DNA of 64,000 nucleotides from Capronia americana (GCA_016110215.1 JADWQD010000009.1:312093-376092); one strand, 5' to 3'. Shown: positions 45,805 to 57,496, numbered from the stretch's first letter. The notes: generated by a model not told the origin, from the sequence alone. A program made the numbers and translations.

Positions 45805-48761
45805 CTACCATAGCATATATGGAGTCAGACACTCCCAAGACTCATCACCCACGGCCGAAAGGTCCTCATCAGGTCGGAACCTCTCCCGCAAACTTATTGC
45901 GCTCTTCATATGCTCATTCGCCTGAATTTCCCTGCCCTGAGCCCTGAGAATCTGGCTGATCTTCCATTGCGCCCTCGCAGCGTGTCCCTCACCTCCTTCC
46001 AACGTCTCCGCAGTGCGACTCACCTTCGCCAGGGCCTCTAGCGCCAGGCCCTCTTTTGCTTCGTCACAGAGCAGACAGGCAACATCATACACGCTATCGC
46101 ATGTTTTGAAGCGATCACCGTGCGTCTTCTCACGCCAAGAGAGTGCTTTCCCGGCGAGGCGCACCGCCTCATTGGTACGGCCTTGCGCCTTGCGGATGCG
46201 TGACAGTAGAACCATGTCGCCAACGAAGCGGGGGTTGTCGGCGTTGAGGAAGGTTTCGTCGGTGCAACCTTGCAGGCTGGGACATCGCATGAGGATTTCT
46301 TCGGCGTCGTCGGCTCGGCCCATGCGGAGGAGGGTAACGACGTAATTGGAATACGAGTTGCCGATTCGATCGGAGTTGTTGGAAATGCGGATGTCGATCG
46401 CCTTTTGGTGGTAGCCCTCGGCCCTCTCAAGTTCGAACAGCTCAGTGTAAGCGAGTGCGAGGTTGTTGAACGCGAAAGCGATCAATGGGTCGTTGGTTGG
46501 GAGCATGGCTTGACGCACCGAGGTGCCGATCTCGAATGAGTGGAGAGCATCTCTTGGCCGATGCAAGTCCAGATCGATCAAACCGAGCAGATCGATCGCA
46601 CTGGCATATGCCAATGTCTGTTTGTTGGTGAAGCTGTTAAGTGCAGCTTGTGTGAACAAGCGGGTGTATGTGTATTGCTCCTTTTCATACAGATACCAAC
46701 TGCATCGAAGCAGAAGATCGGCCCACTCGTCCGGCCGTGAAACCAGCGACGGTGTCTCAGACGCAATCGCGACAAGATTATTGACATGAGGAAGGTATCT
46801 TTCGCATCTGGCCCACTCCGCCTTTTGGTGACCAATATCCTTGCTCCAAGTGTCTGGGAAGCCAACAGACAGAAGTTTCGCGGCGACAGTGAAGTATTTC
46901 TGCTTCGCTGTGTTGTCCAAAAGGCGGAGGGCTGCTTTCTTGACCAAACGATGAATGGGCAGGGACCCGTCCGCCGCATCATTGTTGATAAGCGATGCCT
47001 GCAAGAGTGCTTCTTCCGCGTCACCAAAGCTATATTGTCAGTATATGCAATTGAGATCGATCAAAGCACTCATTCCATCTTATCAGCCAGAAAGCCGAAG
47101 TCGAGGTCTTCGACAAGTCCAGCGCCGTCTTCGAAGATACTCTCGTATACTTTATCTGGTTCAAGGAAGGCTACCAGATTCTGCAGATGAAGAGCGTCAC
47201 CAGACAGGTTGTCTAGGCTCATCTTGAACACAGTCGCCAATGTGTATTGGTAGTCGCCAATGCCTTGCTTCCGGGCATCAATCTTGGTCGAGTAACGTTG
47301 GTACAGTGCCAAGAACTCTTCGATGCGCAGCCTTCGCTTGGTGATGAATGCAGCGATATGGTCCAGAGCAAGAGGAAGGCCACCGAGTTGGTGACAGATC
47401 CTGCTAGCTTCCTCTCGCTGTATCCTATCAGGGGCTGAGAGGTTCAGGAGCTGGATCAGTACATCGCTACCTTGTGCATCGTCGAAGGCCTGCAAGTTTA
47501 GACCGCGTGAAGCAACTATAGAGGCCGAATTAGAATCGCGTGAAGTCAACAATACCGATCCTCTGCCGTTGGCGGGCCAGACATGACGTAAAATGGAGAT
47601 ATCATCGGCACTATCGAAGACGATGAGCCAGCATCGACCTATATATTCATATTAGATCGCAGCACCCAGGTAGGCATGAGGTAGATCATGTCATGCGGAG
47701 CTCTTACCATTTTGCGAATCTAAAAACCAGGTTTTGACTAAAACTACTGCCGATAAATTGCTGGTCCCATCGTTGCTGTCCTGGCTGAGACCCAGTGCCT
47801 TTGCTGCATCTCGGAAGCTGCTCTCGAGACTCATTCTTGTGTCAGAGGCAATCCACAGAATGGTGTCGAAGCGTTTCTTGCTCTCTAGGGCGTAGCGAAG
47901 TGCCAACTGCGTCTTACCAACGCCGCTCATGCCGTAGAGAGCAAAGGTTTTCAGCTCAGGAGCAGCATCGTTTGGATCTAGCGCCTGGCTGATTGCGCTG
48001 AGTTCAGCATGGCGTTCCAGGAAGCGATTTGACATCGATGCGGGGACGCACCAGCAATTCTGGAAGTCCTTCTCGGGAGTGGGACGGTCTCCAAGGTCTT
48101 TGAGAGCTTCAAGTACTTCTTCGTACTTATGGCTTTCGAGCTTCATTCTTGAAACGTCGGCTTCTCTCTCAACCACCGTCGAGCAGTACTTGACGCGTCT
48201 GACTGTACTGGCAAAGTCTTTCTGGAAGATCTTCCAACCTGCACGCTGCATTGCGACATGTGGGTTAGCCTTGTAGTGCCTGATCAGCCTTGCGTAGAAA
48301 CATATAATCTCTGAATACAGGTCGATTTAGGCATTCTCAAATGATCTGTCCATGGGTAAGGTCTGTTCGTAGCGACGCAACCTCGGTAGGCTCAGAGACA
48401 GCTCTTCGAGCATGTCCAACGCTTGCTGTAGGGAGTCATCGGCCGTCGATGCCAACGAAATAATGACCCGCAGGCTGCCCCACATAAATGCGATGATCTT
48501 TGCGTTGGCCCCAAGGCATATTGCTACCACAGCAGAGAAGTCATCGACGAATTTCATGGCAGGGGCCAGCCCACCGAGCACCCTCAAGCCGTTGGTGCCG
48601 TGAGGCTCAAGGCCCCGAGCATAGTCCACAAGGTCTTCTAGTGAGCTGGCACCAGCCAGGACTTCATCGTCATCGTCATCACCGAGGTCCTCTTTATATT
48701 TCTCAAGAACTCTGTTCCACAAAGGACTCGTGCTGTGGGACTTGGTTGGACTTGGTGGCAT
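45805..48761 (-). pseudogene. NB-ARC/TPR NLR with nonsense codon and broken splice donor
   Basis: From the ATG at 48761: a fungal STAND N-terminal helical domain (VDDFSAVVAICLGANAKIIA), then a TAA at 48327-48329 in the same frame. Immediately after it the frame continues with LYSEIICFYARLIRHYKANP, then NB-ARC with Walker A YGMSGVGKTQLALRYA and Walker B CWLIVFDSADD after intron 47639-47707. A second intron (47030-47073) is needed to join ADKM to FGDAEEALLQ, but its donor reads ATGAGT rather than GTGAGT. The tail is rich in TPRs. Over the whole span the frame is otherwise consistent (948 codons including the TAA and the final stop). It is most likely inactivated recently; translation of the N-terminal part alone (about 144 aa) is possible. 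Confidence 0.8.
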
Positions 48762-49131
48762 CCTTCCGGGAAGACACACGTCGGGTCAGCCTCAGAAGCC
48801 GCTATAGTGTAGAGAGATCCCTGGTGGCGGTTCATGAAACTCACTTCTTGGACCGACTTTCTGCGCCACGGCTTTATCCATCTTGTCAAAGCGGTGAACA
48901 AGATAAGAGCCTCAAATGAGACGATGTTCAATGTCTGAGATCGAGATTGAATTGTGAAGAGACGTCTGCTGAAACCCCCGCCAGGCCCTGCAGAAGAATC
49001 GTGCCACCTTACGAGGTACTTACGCGCGCGTCTTGTGCTTAACTAGCTGCAATCATCATTGGCCACGACTCCAAGCCCCGTAAATTATCCAAGGCTATGT
49101 TGATTCGGGCCGAAACATGGACCGTTCCGCC
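48762..49131. other. Intergenic region
   Basis: Upstream sequence of the NLR pseudogene; nothing else visible. Confidence 0.45.
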
Positions 49132-49760
49132 AATCCGGAACGTTATGCGGACACACCTTTCGTACCGCACACCTTTCGGATAAACTTTGGCCGGCTTCCG
49201 GCGGAGTTTATCTCTGTGCCCACACTACGGAAAAAACTCATCTTATAGCGCTATACTGCCTCACTGTGACCATGACCTCGCCGTCACACCTCGCCGTCGC
49301 CTCTTTTAGTGGTGGTGTCACAAATCTCAGCCTCGTCTTCCACCCTTGTGCGCCTCTTGAGACTCGCCAATCTCGCCTGCCGCCTTCGATTCCAGATATT
49401 TCTTTGTGTGAGCTCTCTGCCTCTTCTCTCTGCCTAGTCTTGGTGGCGCGGTCGACCTGGCAGCTCAAATGCGGAAGCCAGTGGAGGTGAGGCCTCTGGG
49501 GACGGTGTTCGGCGGCGTGGACGAGGTCTCTCTACGGTGGTAGGCGTCCGAATTAGTAGAGACTGGCTTTGGCGCGGTGGAGTAATAGCCCGTGTAATAT
49601 TCTGTGCTGCTATACGTGCGTCTGCAGCCTATCTATGAGCTCGCTGGCGCTGTTGTCTCTCGGTCAGTTCATTCGCAGTGGCCCTGCCTGGTAATAAGCT
49701 GCGCCGGCAGCCGGCCAAAGTTTACCCGAAAGGTGTGTCTGCATACGTTCCGCGCCAATC
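49132..49760. mobile_element. Terminal-inverted-repeat element (non-autonomous)
   Basis: Left arm 49132-49206 and right arm 49699-49760 are inverted copies: GGACACACCTTTCG and ATAAACTTTGGCCGGC on the left match CGAAAGGTGTGTCTGC and GCCGGCCAAAGTTTACC on the right. The left arm carries an extra tandem copy of CACACCTTTCG. The ~490 bp between hold no transposase. No clear target-site duplication was identified. Confidence 0.6.
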
Positions 49761-49771
49761 ACCCAAGATTA

Positions 49772-50202
49772 CAGTCCCCTGCCAAAAGTTCTCGCCCTGC
49801 AGCTGTTATACACCAAAAGTGACCCTTTTCATTACAACATTGCGCAGTAATGAAGGCGTCAACATATGTAATAACGACTTGCTTTCTGTAAAGCTTAACT
49901 AGGCGTTTAACTTTCTCAAAGAACTCTTTTGATGGTTTGAGCTCGTTGTCGAGTTAACCAGTTGGAAAGTGAGAGGTATTTCTATTCCCATATCAATTCT
50001 TCAAACTTTCTCACTGTTTAGCTTAACAACTAAGAGTAGATTTTAGAAATCTATGCAAGAAGGTTAAATACCTACTTAGGTTTTATAGAAAACAAGTGGT
50101 TATTACATATATTGACGCCTAAATTGCTGCGCAATGTTGTAATGAAAAGGGTCTCTTTTGGTGTAGAACAGCTGCAGGGCGAGAACTTTTGACGTGTAAC
50201 TG
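49772..50202. mobile_element. Fold-back MITE (431 bp)
   Basis: Long imperfect inverted repeat, CAGT at 49772 and ACTG at 50199-50202. The arms (about 49772-49925 and 50046-50202) share AAAAGTTCTCGCCCTGCAGC, ACCCTTTTCATTACAACATT and GTCAAYATATGTAATAAC when one is inverted. Many arm-to-arm differences are C/T or G/A. The AT-rich centre has no ORF. CAGT ends and a TA on the left flank suggest a Tc1/mariner-pogo-type MITE, but the right flank is AG, so a TA duplication is not intact. Confidence 0.75.
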
Positions 50203-50485
50203 AGTACCGTAACCCGCCCTGTTCGCAAGCTGTGCATCGATGCCAAACAGGAGGCAGCAGCGCCCTATAGGTTGGCTATCATGCGAGAATTCTCCCCCCC
50301 CCCCCAAAAAAAGACAGAGCCAGCCTCACCTGGGCCATCGGCTGGGCCCGATAAATAAACCGAAACAACTGGGTAGGTCAATGACCGCGGTCCGGTCCTA
50401 TGGCATCTATAAAAGATGATTCTTGAACACTACAGCTTGAGATGTCCCTGAACGAGCCTGATTTCAAGACTGGTCGAGAAACATC
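50203..50485. other. Short intergenic region with poly-C
   Basis: Contains a C run and adjacent A run (about 50295-50311). Otherwise it is the promoter side of the next (dead) gene. Confidence 0.45.
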
Positions 50486-51915
50486 ATGGCCACTATGTCG
50501 GACCCCGATATCTTAGGGACCTCGACAAGGAGGCCTAGCTATGCTTCGGTCAAGAGGCTCCTGGTGAAGGCCCGGGAACGTAGCCCACTGAAGGGACACG
50601 GTGTTGTTCTTCATACGGCGGAAGCAGGCGTGCAAACCGAATCCTTCGACGAAGACGCCCTTGCAGATATCTGCTGCATCCTTCCATTCTGCGTCCTGCC
50701 CCACGACCAAGAGAAGCACAACATACACATGGGATGGTACCCATGGTGGGTTTGCGACAGCTACAAGCAACCCCACAATCCGTCCTCGCCACGCTCCCCG
50801 GGAAGACCATCACAGAGAAGACACCCAGTTTCTTGAACATCTGGGGTCCACTTGCCGCCTTCCTAAGCGATAGCTCGAGCGTCAGCATTGACGAGATCCA
50901 GACACACCTCACAAACCAAGGGCTCCTCGAGCAACCCACCAGTCAGGAATCCACTCGCGATGCGAAATCACTTCTGTTCACCATCGTCGGTTAGCAAACC
51001 ATGCTGTCTCGTGGTGACTGCGGCTCCTGCCCTTCTACCAGCTTCGCTATTGCCGACGACACTGAAGGTTATCGGGGCGGCGCCCATATGCAGCTCCGTC
51101 AGCATTCAATCTCGAGCCGGGAGCCTCTGCACAAATGCCTATTGGGCTTCGGTGTCCTTCTCCCGCCACCAAATTATCACCTCTCAGACAATAACGAACA
51201 CAAACACGCCTTTACCACCTTGACCGATATTGACTCTGAGCGCCTCAACGCGTCTCTGCTGGTGCACGTCGGGCGGCTTGTTATAAAGTGGACCGACTGT
51301 CTGGCGTGCCATCTCGAGCTCGACGTCGCTTCCAACTGCATCTATTTCTTCAGATATCCGTCTTTCTGTGTCGCCAGCAAAAAGGTTTCGCACCAGCACC
51401 AGCGCACCAGCACCAGCGAGAAGCTGGCTCGCGAAGGCCCCCTGTACACCTGCGCACAGCCACCTACAGGCACAGCCATATGGGCTAAGCCGGTCGATGT
51501 CACTTCACTCCTCGATGAAACACTACTCTCCTACCGCCTGCTCTTCGGGCAGAACAAACACTCGCGCCGTCTCTTCCGGGACTTGTCGCCCTTCGCACTG
51601 CACCCTCCGCACGCCGAAGACAGGCTCCTGCATGAGCTCTGCGGGCGGAAGCAGTGCGCCTTCCCGTTGCCGCGGGCAGAGCGCAGGATGTAGAATCTCA
51701 AGCACGACTTTCCTGTGCTGCGGAGCAGGCTGTCAGCGCTTGCCTTCGAGATGAGCACCAGACGGCCGCGGACGTGGCTGGAGCTATGGCGCGATAAACG
51801 TGACAGCGCGCAGTGGGCGACCTTTTGGGCTGTGGTCGTTTTCGGCGCACTGAGCTTGTTGCTGAGTGTGGTGCAGGTTGTGCTGCAGGCTGTCCAGGTC
51901 GCGCTCGGGCTGTGA
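50486..51915 (+). pseudogene. Membrane-anchored hypothetical gene with frameshift and two TAGs
   Basis: Remains of a fungal accessory protein with one C-terminal membrane anchor. The first frame begins at ATG 50486 (ALADICCILPFCVLPHDQE, then CDSYKQP). Near 50777-50779 one base appears missing, and similarity continues in another frame (VLATLPGKTITEKTPSFLNI, WGPLAAFL). That frame then runs to 51915, interrupted only by TAG at 50992-50994 (in FTIVG-x-QTML) and TAG at 51691-51693 (before NLKHDFPVLRSRL). In relatives as I remember them a Trp commonly stands at the first site. The end is WLELWRDKRDSAQW and a hydrophobic helix, FWAVVVFGALSLLLSVVQVV. Function is unknown even for intact relatives. 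Confidence 0.7.
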
Positions 51916-51944
51916 GTGTCGACAACATGGGTTTGAATACAGGA

Positions 51945-53797
51945 CTAGACCTTGCGCTCCGCCCAGCTCTGAATCACGCCCCGGGGCGTGAGTTCGTACT
52001 CTTTCAGTGTCACCTGTCCACCGGCGAGGAAAGTATTTGCTTGCACGAATACCCACTTCGGCTGCTCCGCCGCGACGACAACTTCCCTCCAAAGAAGATA
52101 CTCTCCGTCAACGCTAGAAAGTTCTTCGTAGTAGGTCCTGCAGGCGCCCGCGTCGCCCGTGGAGCGGTACATGTGCAGGTGCAGCAGCATCTTGCCAAGC
52201 GCAGCCTTCGCATTTCGCAGGAAGCCTGATCTGTCCACGCGGGCAGTGAGTGTGTTGCTGCTGGAATCGAAGTCGACGCTAATGGAGCCGTTACTGTCAC
52301 GCAGCAGACATTTTAACGTCGCAAAGTGAGCACGGCTGTGCGCTTGGCCCCAGTTTTGCGTATTGGTCTTGAAATTCGCGAGGCCGTGGAGCCCGTCGAC
52401 AGCGAGCTGCATGTATGTGTTGTATATCAGGTCTTCGGCCGTGATGTCAGTCTCGTCTGTGTAGTCAAATAGCTCCAAAAGCTCCTTGTCGTCCATCAGA
52501 TATGCGCCTACCAGCTCTGCGCGGCAGTCATCGACCGTTGTGGCCAGGTCTTCGAACTGCCCTGTCCATGTTTGACCTGGAAGGTACCACTTCACGATAG
52601 GTTTATTGGTGACCAGATCGATCGGCGGGCTTTCCTTGTCGAAGTTAAAGGAGCCATCCGCGTGCTCGCACATCATCTTCCCTGTGCCATGGCCGAGAAG
52701 CTCGTGGAGGACAACCCAGATGTAATAGGCGGGGAACTTGGCCTTTTGGAAGGCTGCTAACTCGTCTTCGGCTACAAATGGGCAAGCCAGTAACGTGCTG
52801 CTCTCGGTGTTCATGCGGTTGGCGATGATGACGTTTTTGAAGCCGCAAGTTTGTCTTATGTCGTTGTACTGGAGCATTGTCAGTGAAAAATTGATTCCAC
52901 ATGCTGACGTTGCCTTACGTTGGGTAGATTAATACCAGGAAAGATAATACTAGAGCAGTAGGCAAGAGCTGCAATTGTCGGCGCTAGTACTCACTTATGC
53001 ATTCTTGCCGACTTACCATGAATGCTGGAGAAGTCTGGTGGTTCGAAGAGGGATTTCTCAAAAGGCCCTTTGCCATTGTTTTCTGTTTGGCCAGTGACCC
53101 ACGGAAGCTGCCCGATGAACTTGTCCGAACGCTGAACCATCCTACGCAGGACAGCCGTTTCACTCGGGTCGGCGATGGCAACCAGGCCTTCAAATTCAGC
53201 TCGGATACCGTATGGGTCGCGGTATGGCTCGATGAACCCGATGATATGCTCGACCTTTGGAGCCAGATCGTGCACCCATAACTCCAGAGCGGATCGGTAG
53301 AGATTCAGGTCGCCTGTCTCGAAGCTCTGTATAAAGAGGTCGAGGGTTCTCTTTTGGGTTTCGTTGGCAGCGTATAAAGCTGCCTGTCGAAGCTCATGAC
53401 AGATCTGAGAGAGCTCGTCTTTGTGATCGCCGCCCTCAAGACGGATTCGAGTACTTAAGTCCTTGAATTCCTTCCGAGACGACTCAGGATCTTCAGTTGA
53501 GGCGATCATGAGTGCATATACAGTTTCACCAGACACTGTCAAGTCTTTTCGCATCCTTGTCCTTTCAGGATAAACGTCCTTCTGTTCCATAAGGCGTGAA
53601 ACCGTGGCGATCTCCTGCCGTTGGAGTTGCAGTGCTCCCAGGTAATATTGACTCTGAGCATCTTTACCTGGGAAGCCAAGATTGTAAGGTGGAATAGCAG
53701 TCATAGCTTCCACCATATCGTCATCGAGGTACGAAGCCGTCAATCTTCTTATCGTCTCCTTCGAGAGATTGGGAACAAATTTCTGGTCGCCGGAGCC
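51945..53797 (-). CDS. DPP3: Dipeptidyl peptidase III (M49), N-terminally truncated
   Basis: Zinc dipeptidyl-peptidase that removes dipeptides from short peptides in the cytosol. Introns 52969-53016 and 52869-52918 join SIHALAYCSSIIFPGINLPN and YNDIRQTCGFKN in frame. The M49 zinc site is complete: HELLGHGTGK, and the third ligand Glu in DDCRAELVGAYL. GFIEPYRDPYGIRAEFEGLV is also conserved. The 5' end is the problem: the frame opens at a splice-acceptor-like TTTTAG before GSGDQKFVPNLSKET, the usual first ~120-170 residues are not found upstream, and the first in-frame ATG is 53716. It is either a truncated copy or a gene whose first exon is unrecognisable; about 584 codons remain. Catalytic competence is doubtful without the N-terminal lobe. 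Confidence 0.75.
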
Positions 53798-54639
53798 CTA
53801 AAAGCTTGTCAGTTGTGTCTAACCGGTGTGGCAATCGAAGTCATGCAGGTGGACCAAGTGCGGGTGAGAGAGATATTGGGGTACGACTCCGACCGCGCAA
53901 CTTTAAATTGAACTAAACCTAACGTGGATGACGCAGCCTTGCCAACGAGGCTAACCCCTGCTCGGTCCACCTTCCTCTTTTCGTACCCTTGGGTGGCCGC
54001 CTTCAAGGACGGTTCGTAATATCAGAGGAGCTGCGACAGATACCTTGTGCCTCTTTGATAAATGTAGCACGAGAGCCGGAATAATTCTTTAGGAACGATG
54101 GTGAAGCGATTGATATATTTCGCTATTTCGGTATACGTTGCTAGATCGATAGAAAGTTCGCCAGAGTATGGTGGAAGCTGGAACTCGTTACATTCATATA
54201 GCGCTGGTGGTGAAATTTCTGCTTTGCAAAAAATGTGGACAGTGAGGTTTTCTATTATTGACCGTAGGCGCCAGGCATGTTTCGACCTTCTGCCTAAGCA
54301 GCTTTCCCAAGGTTCAGTAGAGTAGGTTTGTTCTGGGGAATCGCTGACCTTCTGGTTGTGCCTTGTCACCTCCATTGCTCTGACCCTTAGGCTACGGGAC
54401 TCGCGCTGCACTCGAATCTATCGTCGATCCCAACCCCCCAAGTTTTGGAACCAATTGGTTCGACCACTAAAATATTTGGATTGGTCTCGAAGTGCTTGGC
54501 GGAGTGCGACGAATACGAGGTGCGAACACGCACTTCAGGCAGCCGGCAGCCTGGCTTTTCTAACCCTCCTGCAGTTGAGAGAACAAGGTTTGAGCTGCAG
54601 CAATTCCATCTTTATCTCCAGCGCAAGGTCGCATTCGAC
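53798..54639. other. Intergenic region between divergent genes
   Basis: Should hold the missing 5' part of the DPP III gene and the HET promoter. Nothing resembling the DPP III N-terminus was found in any minus frame. The plus frame is open from about 54445 but with no ATG until 54640. Confidence 0.5.
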
Positions 54640-56855
54640 ATGGTTATGGGAATTGATGATCTCCTGGTTTTGGGCGCTGGTCTTGCCCTCCAGGCAACGC
54701 TACGCTACATCCAGGAAAAAGAAAACCGGCGCGTCCGTCTCGCGGCCGAAGTCAATTCAGCTCAAGGTGTAGCCGCGGAGACGGAACAAGCAGCCCAAGT
54801 TGCGCAGCTCGACACTGATACAAAGCCGACCAGGAAATTACAACAGGAGGCGCTGTATCGTAAATACGCTATTCCTGATTCAAGTATTCGGCTTCTGATA
54901 TTACAGCCTGATGCTGGAGATGATGGTCCAATCCGGTGCAGCTTCTTGTTGGAGGAAATTGCTCATGAGATGAACCACGAAGCTATCTCGTACCACTGGG
55001 GCCAAAGCACTCTGGGCAAGGAAGTGTACATCGATGGAGTACCCTTTGATGTGACAGACAACCTCTGGAACGCGCTGAACAACTTTCGCGGGCCCGTTGG
55101 TGGTCAGCAACGAGTCATGTGGGTTGATGCTTTGTGTATCAACCAAGATGAGACGTTCCCCGAGAAGAACCAGCAGATTCGCAGCATGCACATCATCTAC
55201 GGCTGCGCCAAGGGTGTTAGAGTGTGGCTGGACAATGGTACAAGGGCGAGCAACAAGGTCGTCGATCACTTTCGACCCTTCGATGGCCCATCGCCATTGT
55301 CCTTATCGGACGAGTCGTTGATGAAGCTGTTCTCCAATGCTCCTGCGATGTGGAACGAGCTCATCGCCGAGTTCTTTCACAACAAGTGGTGGACCAGAGC
55401 CTGGATTGTCCAAGAAGTCATGCTGGCCAAAAATCCTGATGTGCACAGGGGCACACGAAGCCTTTCGTTTGAACTGTTGTTGCGCCTCTCGTCATTCATG
55501 GTCAAATACGCCCTCGACCCCGATCTTCAGAATCAACTCAGCGCCGAATCGCTGCGCAGTCGAACTCGCCACGAAATGACACTTTACCGTTCGCGTCTGA
55601 AGTTGGGTATCCGCGTGAGCCTCGGCGACTGGATCGCACAGTTCCACAATCAAGAAGCCACAAACCCGCGAGACTTGGTGTACGGCTTCCTTGGACTGGC
55701 GCAAAGCAATGTGCCCACTCGGATCACTCCCCAGTACGAACTGCCTCTTGAACGCGTCTTTGCGCATGGCACACTGTACATCATAACTCAATCGAAAAGC
55801 CTTGACTTCATCTGCCTCGGTCGCGCGCCACACCGCAATTCTCCGGAGGAAGTTTACAAAGTGGCCACCAAGGAGAAAGTCCAAGTCCCCGTTAAGCTGC
55901 CGTCTTGGGTCCCGGATCTTCGCGTCAGAGATGGCTTTGGAACAATTCTGCGACGACCGCTTCCGCTGAACTATGGAGCCGTCGATAAAGGCTTGAATGT
56001 GATCAATGATGCTCTTGTCCTGAGCATCTTCAACGCCAGCGCGCTCCCCTTCCGAGGCCACGCTGACGAGTCAAGTTTGACACTGAGATGCTTCGGTGTG
56101 CGAGTCGACACCATTGCCGACTTCGCCAACTGTCTGTGCCTGATCAACGAAGACTTCTCCCACGACTATATGCACGGCAGTGTGGCGCACCGCTTCGTGA
56201 GCGACGCCGAGAAATTGTTCCATGAGACCGCGCTGGCGAAAGCCACCAGCAACAGCAACGTACTCCCAGCGACCGTCATCCAGGCATATAGCCAGGCATA
56301 CCCCGTGCTCAGCACACAGCACACGTGGCTACAGGCGTTCAATAAGACCATGATGCTGGACTTGCACTTTGACGGATCGCGGCTGAAGCCACACGAAGGG
56401 TTCAACAACCTCGCGCAAACCCCGCCGGCAGATTTTCTACCTGACGAGCCGGTGCGGCAGGTCCGACTGAATAGGTGGAAGCTTCATCTGCATGCGGACC
56501 AGTATACGTGGAGCGCCGGGCGGCGCTTCATCGCGACCCAGAAGGGATACCTGGGCATCGCGAACTGGGACGCCAAGATCGGTGATGTGGTTTGTGTGCT
56601 TGAGGGGGCGTCGGTGCCGTTTGTCATGCGCAAGAGCACGGATGCGGGAAATAGCTTGTGGGAGTTTGTGGGCGAGACGTGAGTTATTTGTGTTCATTCG
56701 TCTTTCGGCATCTCCCCCCCTCTGCCTCTCTCATTCTCTTTTCTGTATGACCTGTTGTACTGACATGATTGTTTGGGTATAGATATCTCCATGGTTTCAT
56801 GGACGGCGAGGTCCGCCAGATGGATTTGCCCACGGAAGAGTTTAGTATTGTGTGA
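54640..56855 (+). CDS. HET-domain protein
   Basis: 703 aa in two exons; intron 56679-56782 (GTGAGT..CTGAC..TAG) adds the terminal exon TYLHGFMDGEVRQMDLPTEE, ending EFSIV, typical of long HET proteins. I start at ATG 54640 (MVMGIDDLL), since the longer open frame begins with TTG. A short hydrophobic/amphipathic segment (LVLGAGLALQATLRYI) is followed by a charged helix. The HET domain spans about residues 112-255: HEAISYHWGQ, VMWVDALCINQDETFPEKNQ, VRVWLDN, ARAWIVQEVMLA-like closing block (TRAWIVQEVM). After it comes the usual NPRDLVYGFLGLA segment. Probable allorecognition/cell-death role by family. Confidence 0.9.
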
Positions 56856-57052
56856 ATTGTCAAGAAGGGGACTAACGGAGCCCTATTTGTGCGGTCCCTC
56901 AGCTACACCAGGCGAGATGATACCCATGTATACTCATGTTCATATACACTACGTAATGTAATGACCTGTCCTAATATGAGCAAAGCTGATCAGCGACGCT
57001 CGCTCCAGCAACCACCTTGGCTCTTGGAGTCTGGCTCCTGTCTTACCGCATC

Positions 57053-57496
57053 TCACGCGCCGTTCGTGTATTCGGATTCCTCTAAGTTGGAAGGATAGCG
57101 GAAATCGTCAATCGGGTAGAAATTCTCCTTGATGGTGCGCTGCGAGACGAACCGCGTCAGCAGGCCACTGGAGCCAGCTTTGTCGTTGGTGCCGCTGGCC
57201 TGCGAGCCACCGAAGGGTTTGTGGCCGGGCATGGCGCCGGTGCATTGATCGCTGTTGTTGTTTGAAGCAATATGGTAAGTAAAGGAACAAAATTCGTAGT
57301 GATTGGAGGCGTGCATGACACGGCGCGTCGCAAAATTGGAGCAGAACCGGGCGGAGAAGAGAGGGAGGGGATTGGCTTACTTGATATAGAAATTTCCAGC
57401 TGAGAAGCGGAGTTCTTTCGTCGCTGCGGTGATGGCAGCACGATCTTTGGCGAAAACGGCGCCCGAGAGGGCGTATTCGGTCGCTGTGTTGATCTG
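57053..57496 (-). pseudogene. PUT2: Delta-1-pyrroline-5-carboxylate dehydrogenase C-terminal relic
   Basis: Tail of the mitochondrial proline-catabolic aldehyde dehydrogenase. The sequence INTATEYALSGAVFAKDRAA, KELRFSAGNFYI, then across intron 57252-57380 (GTAAGC..CAG) NDQCTGAMPGHKPFGG, SQASGTNDKAGSSG and FVSQRTIKENFYPIDDFRYP corresponds to the last ~120 residues of P5CDH. Upstream of Ile/Asn in the first block similarity ends abruptly, and the catalytic Cys and Glu regions are absent. The preserved intron shows a genomic-DNA duplication or deletion remnant, not a retrocopy. Confidence 0.75.

Noticed and set aside
48327..48360. Intron removing the TAA in the NLR at 45805-48761
   Set aside because: Available GT donors would delete strongly conserved residues on both sides, and none is near the stop in the right phase.
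49266..49490. ORF inside the TIR element as a transposase
   Set aside because: Only 74 codons, low-complexity composition, no catalytic motif.
54022..54411. Minus-strand ORF upstream of DPP III as its missing N-terminus
   Set aside because: No resemblance to the M49 N-terminal lobe and a different frame context.
54445..54639. N-terminal extension of the HET gene
   Set aside because: The longer frame begins at TTG; the first ATG is 54640.
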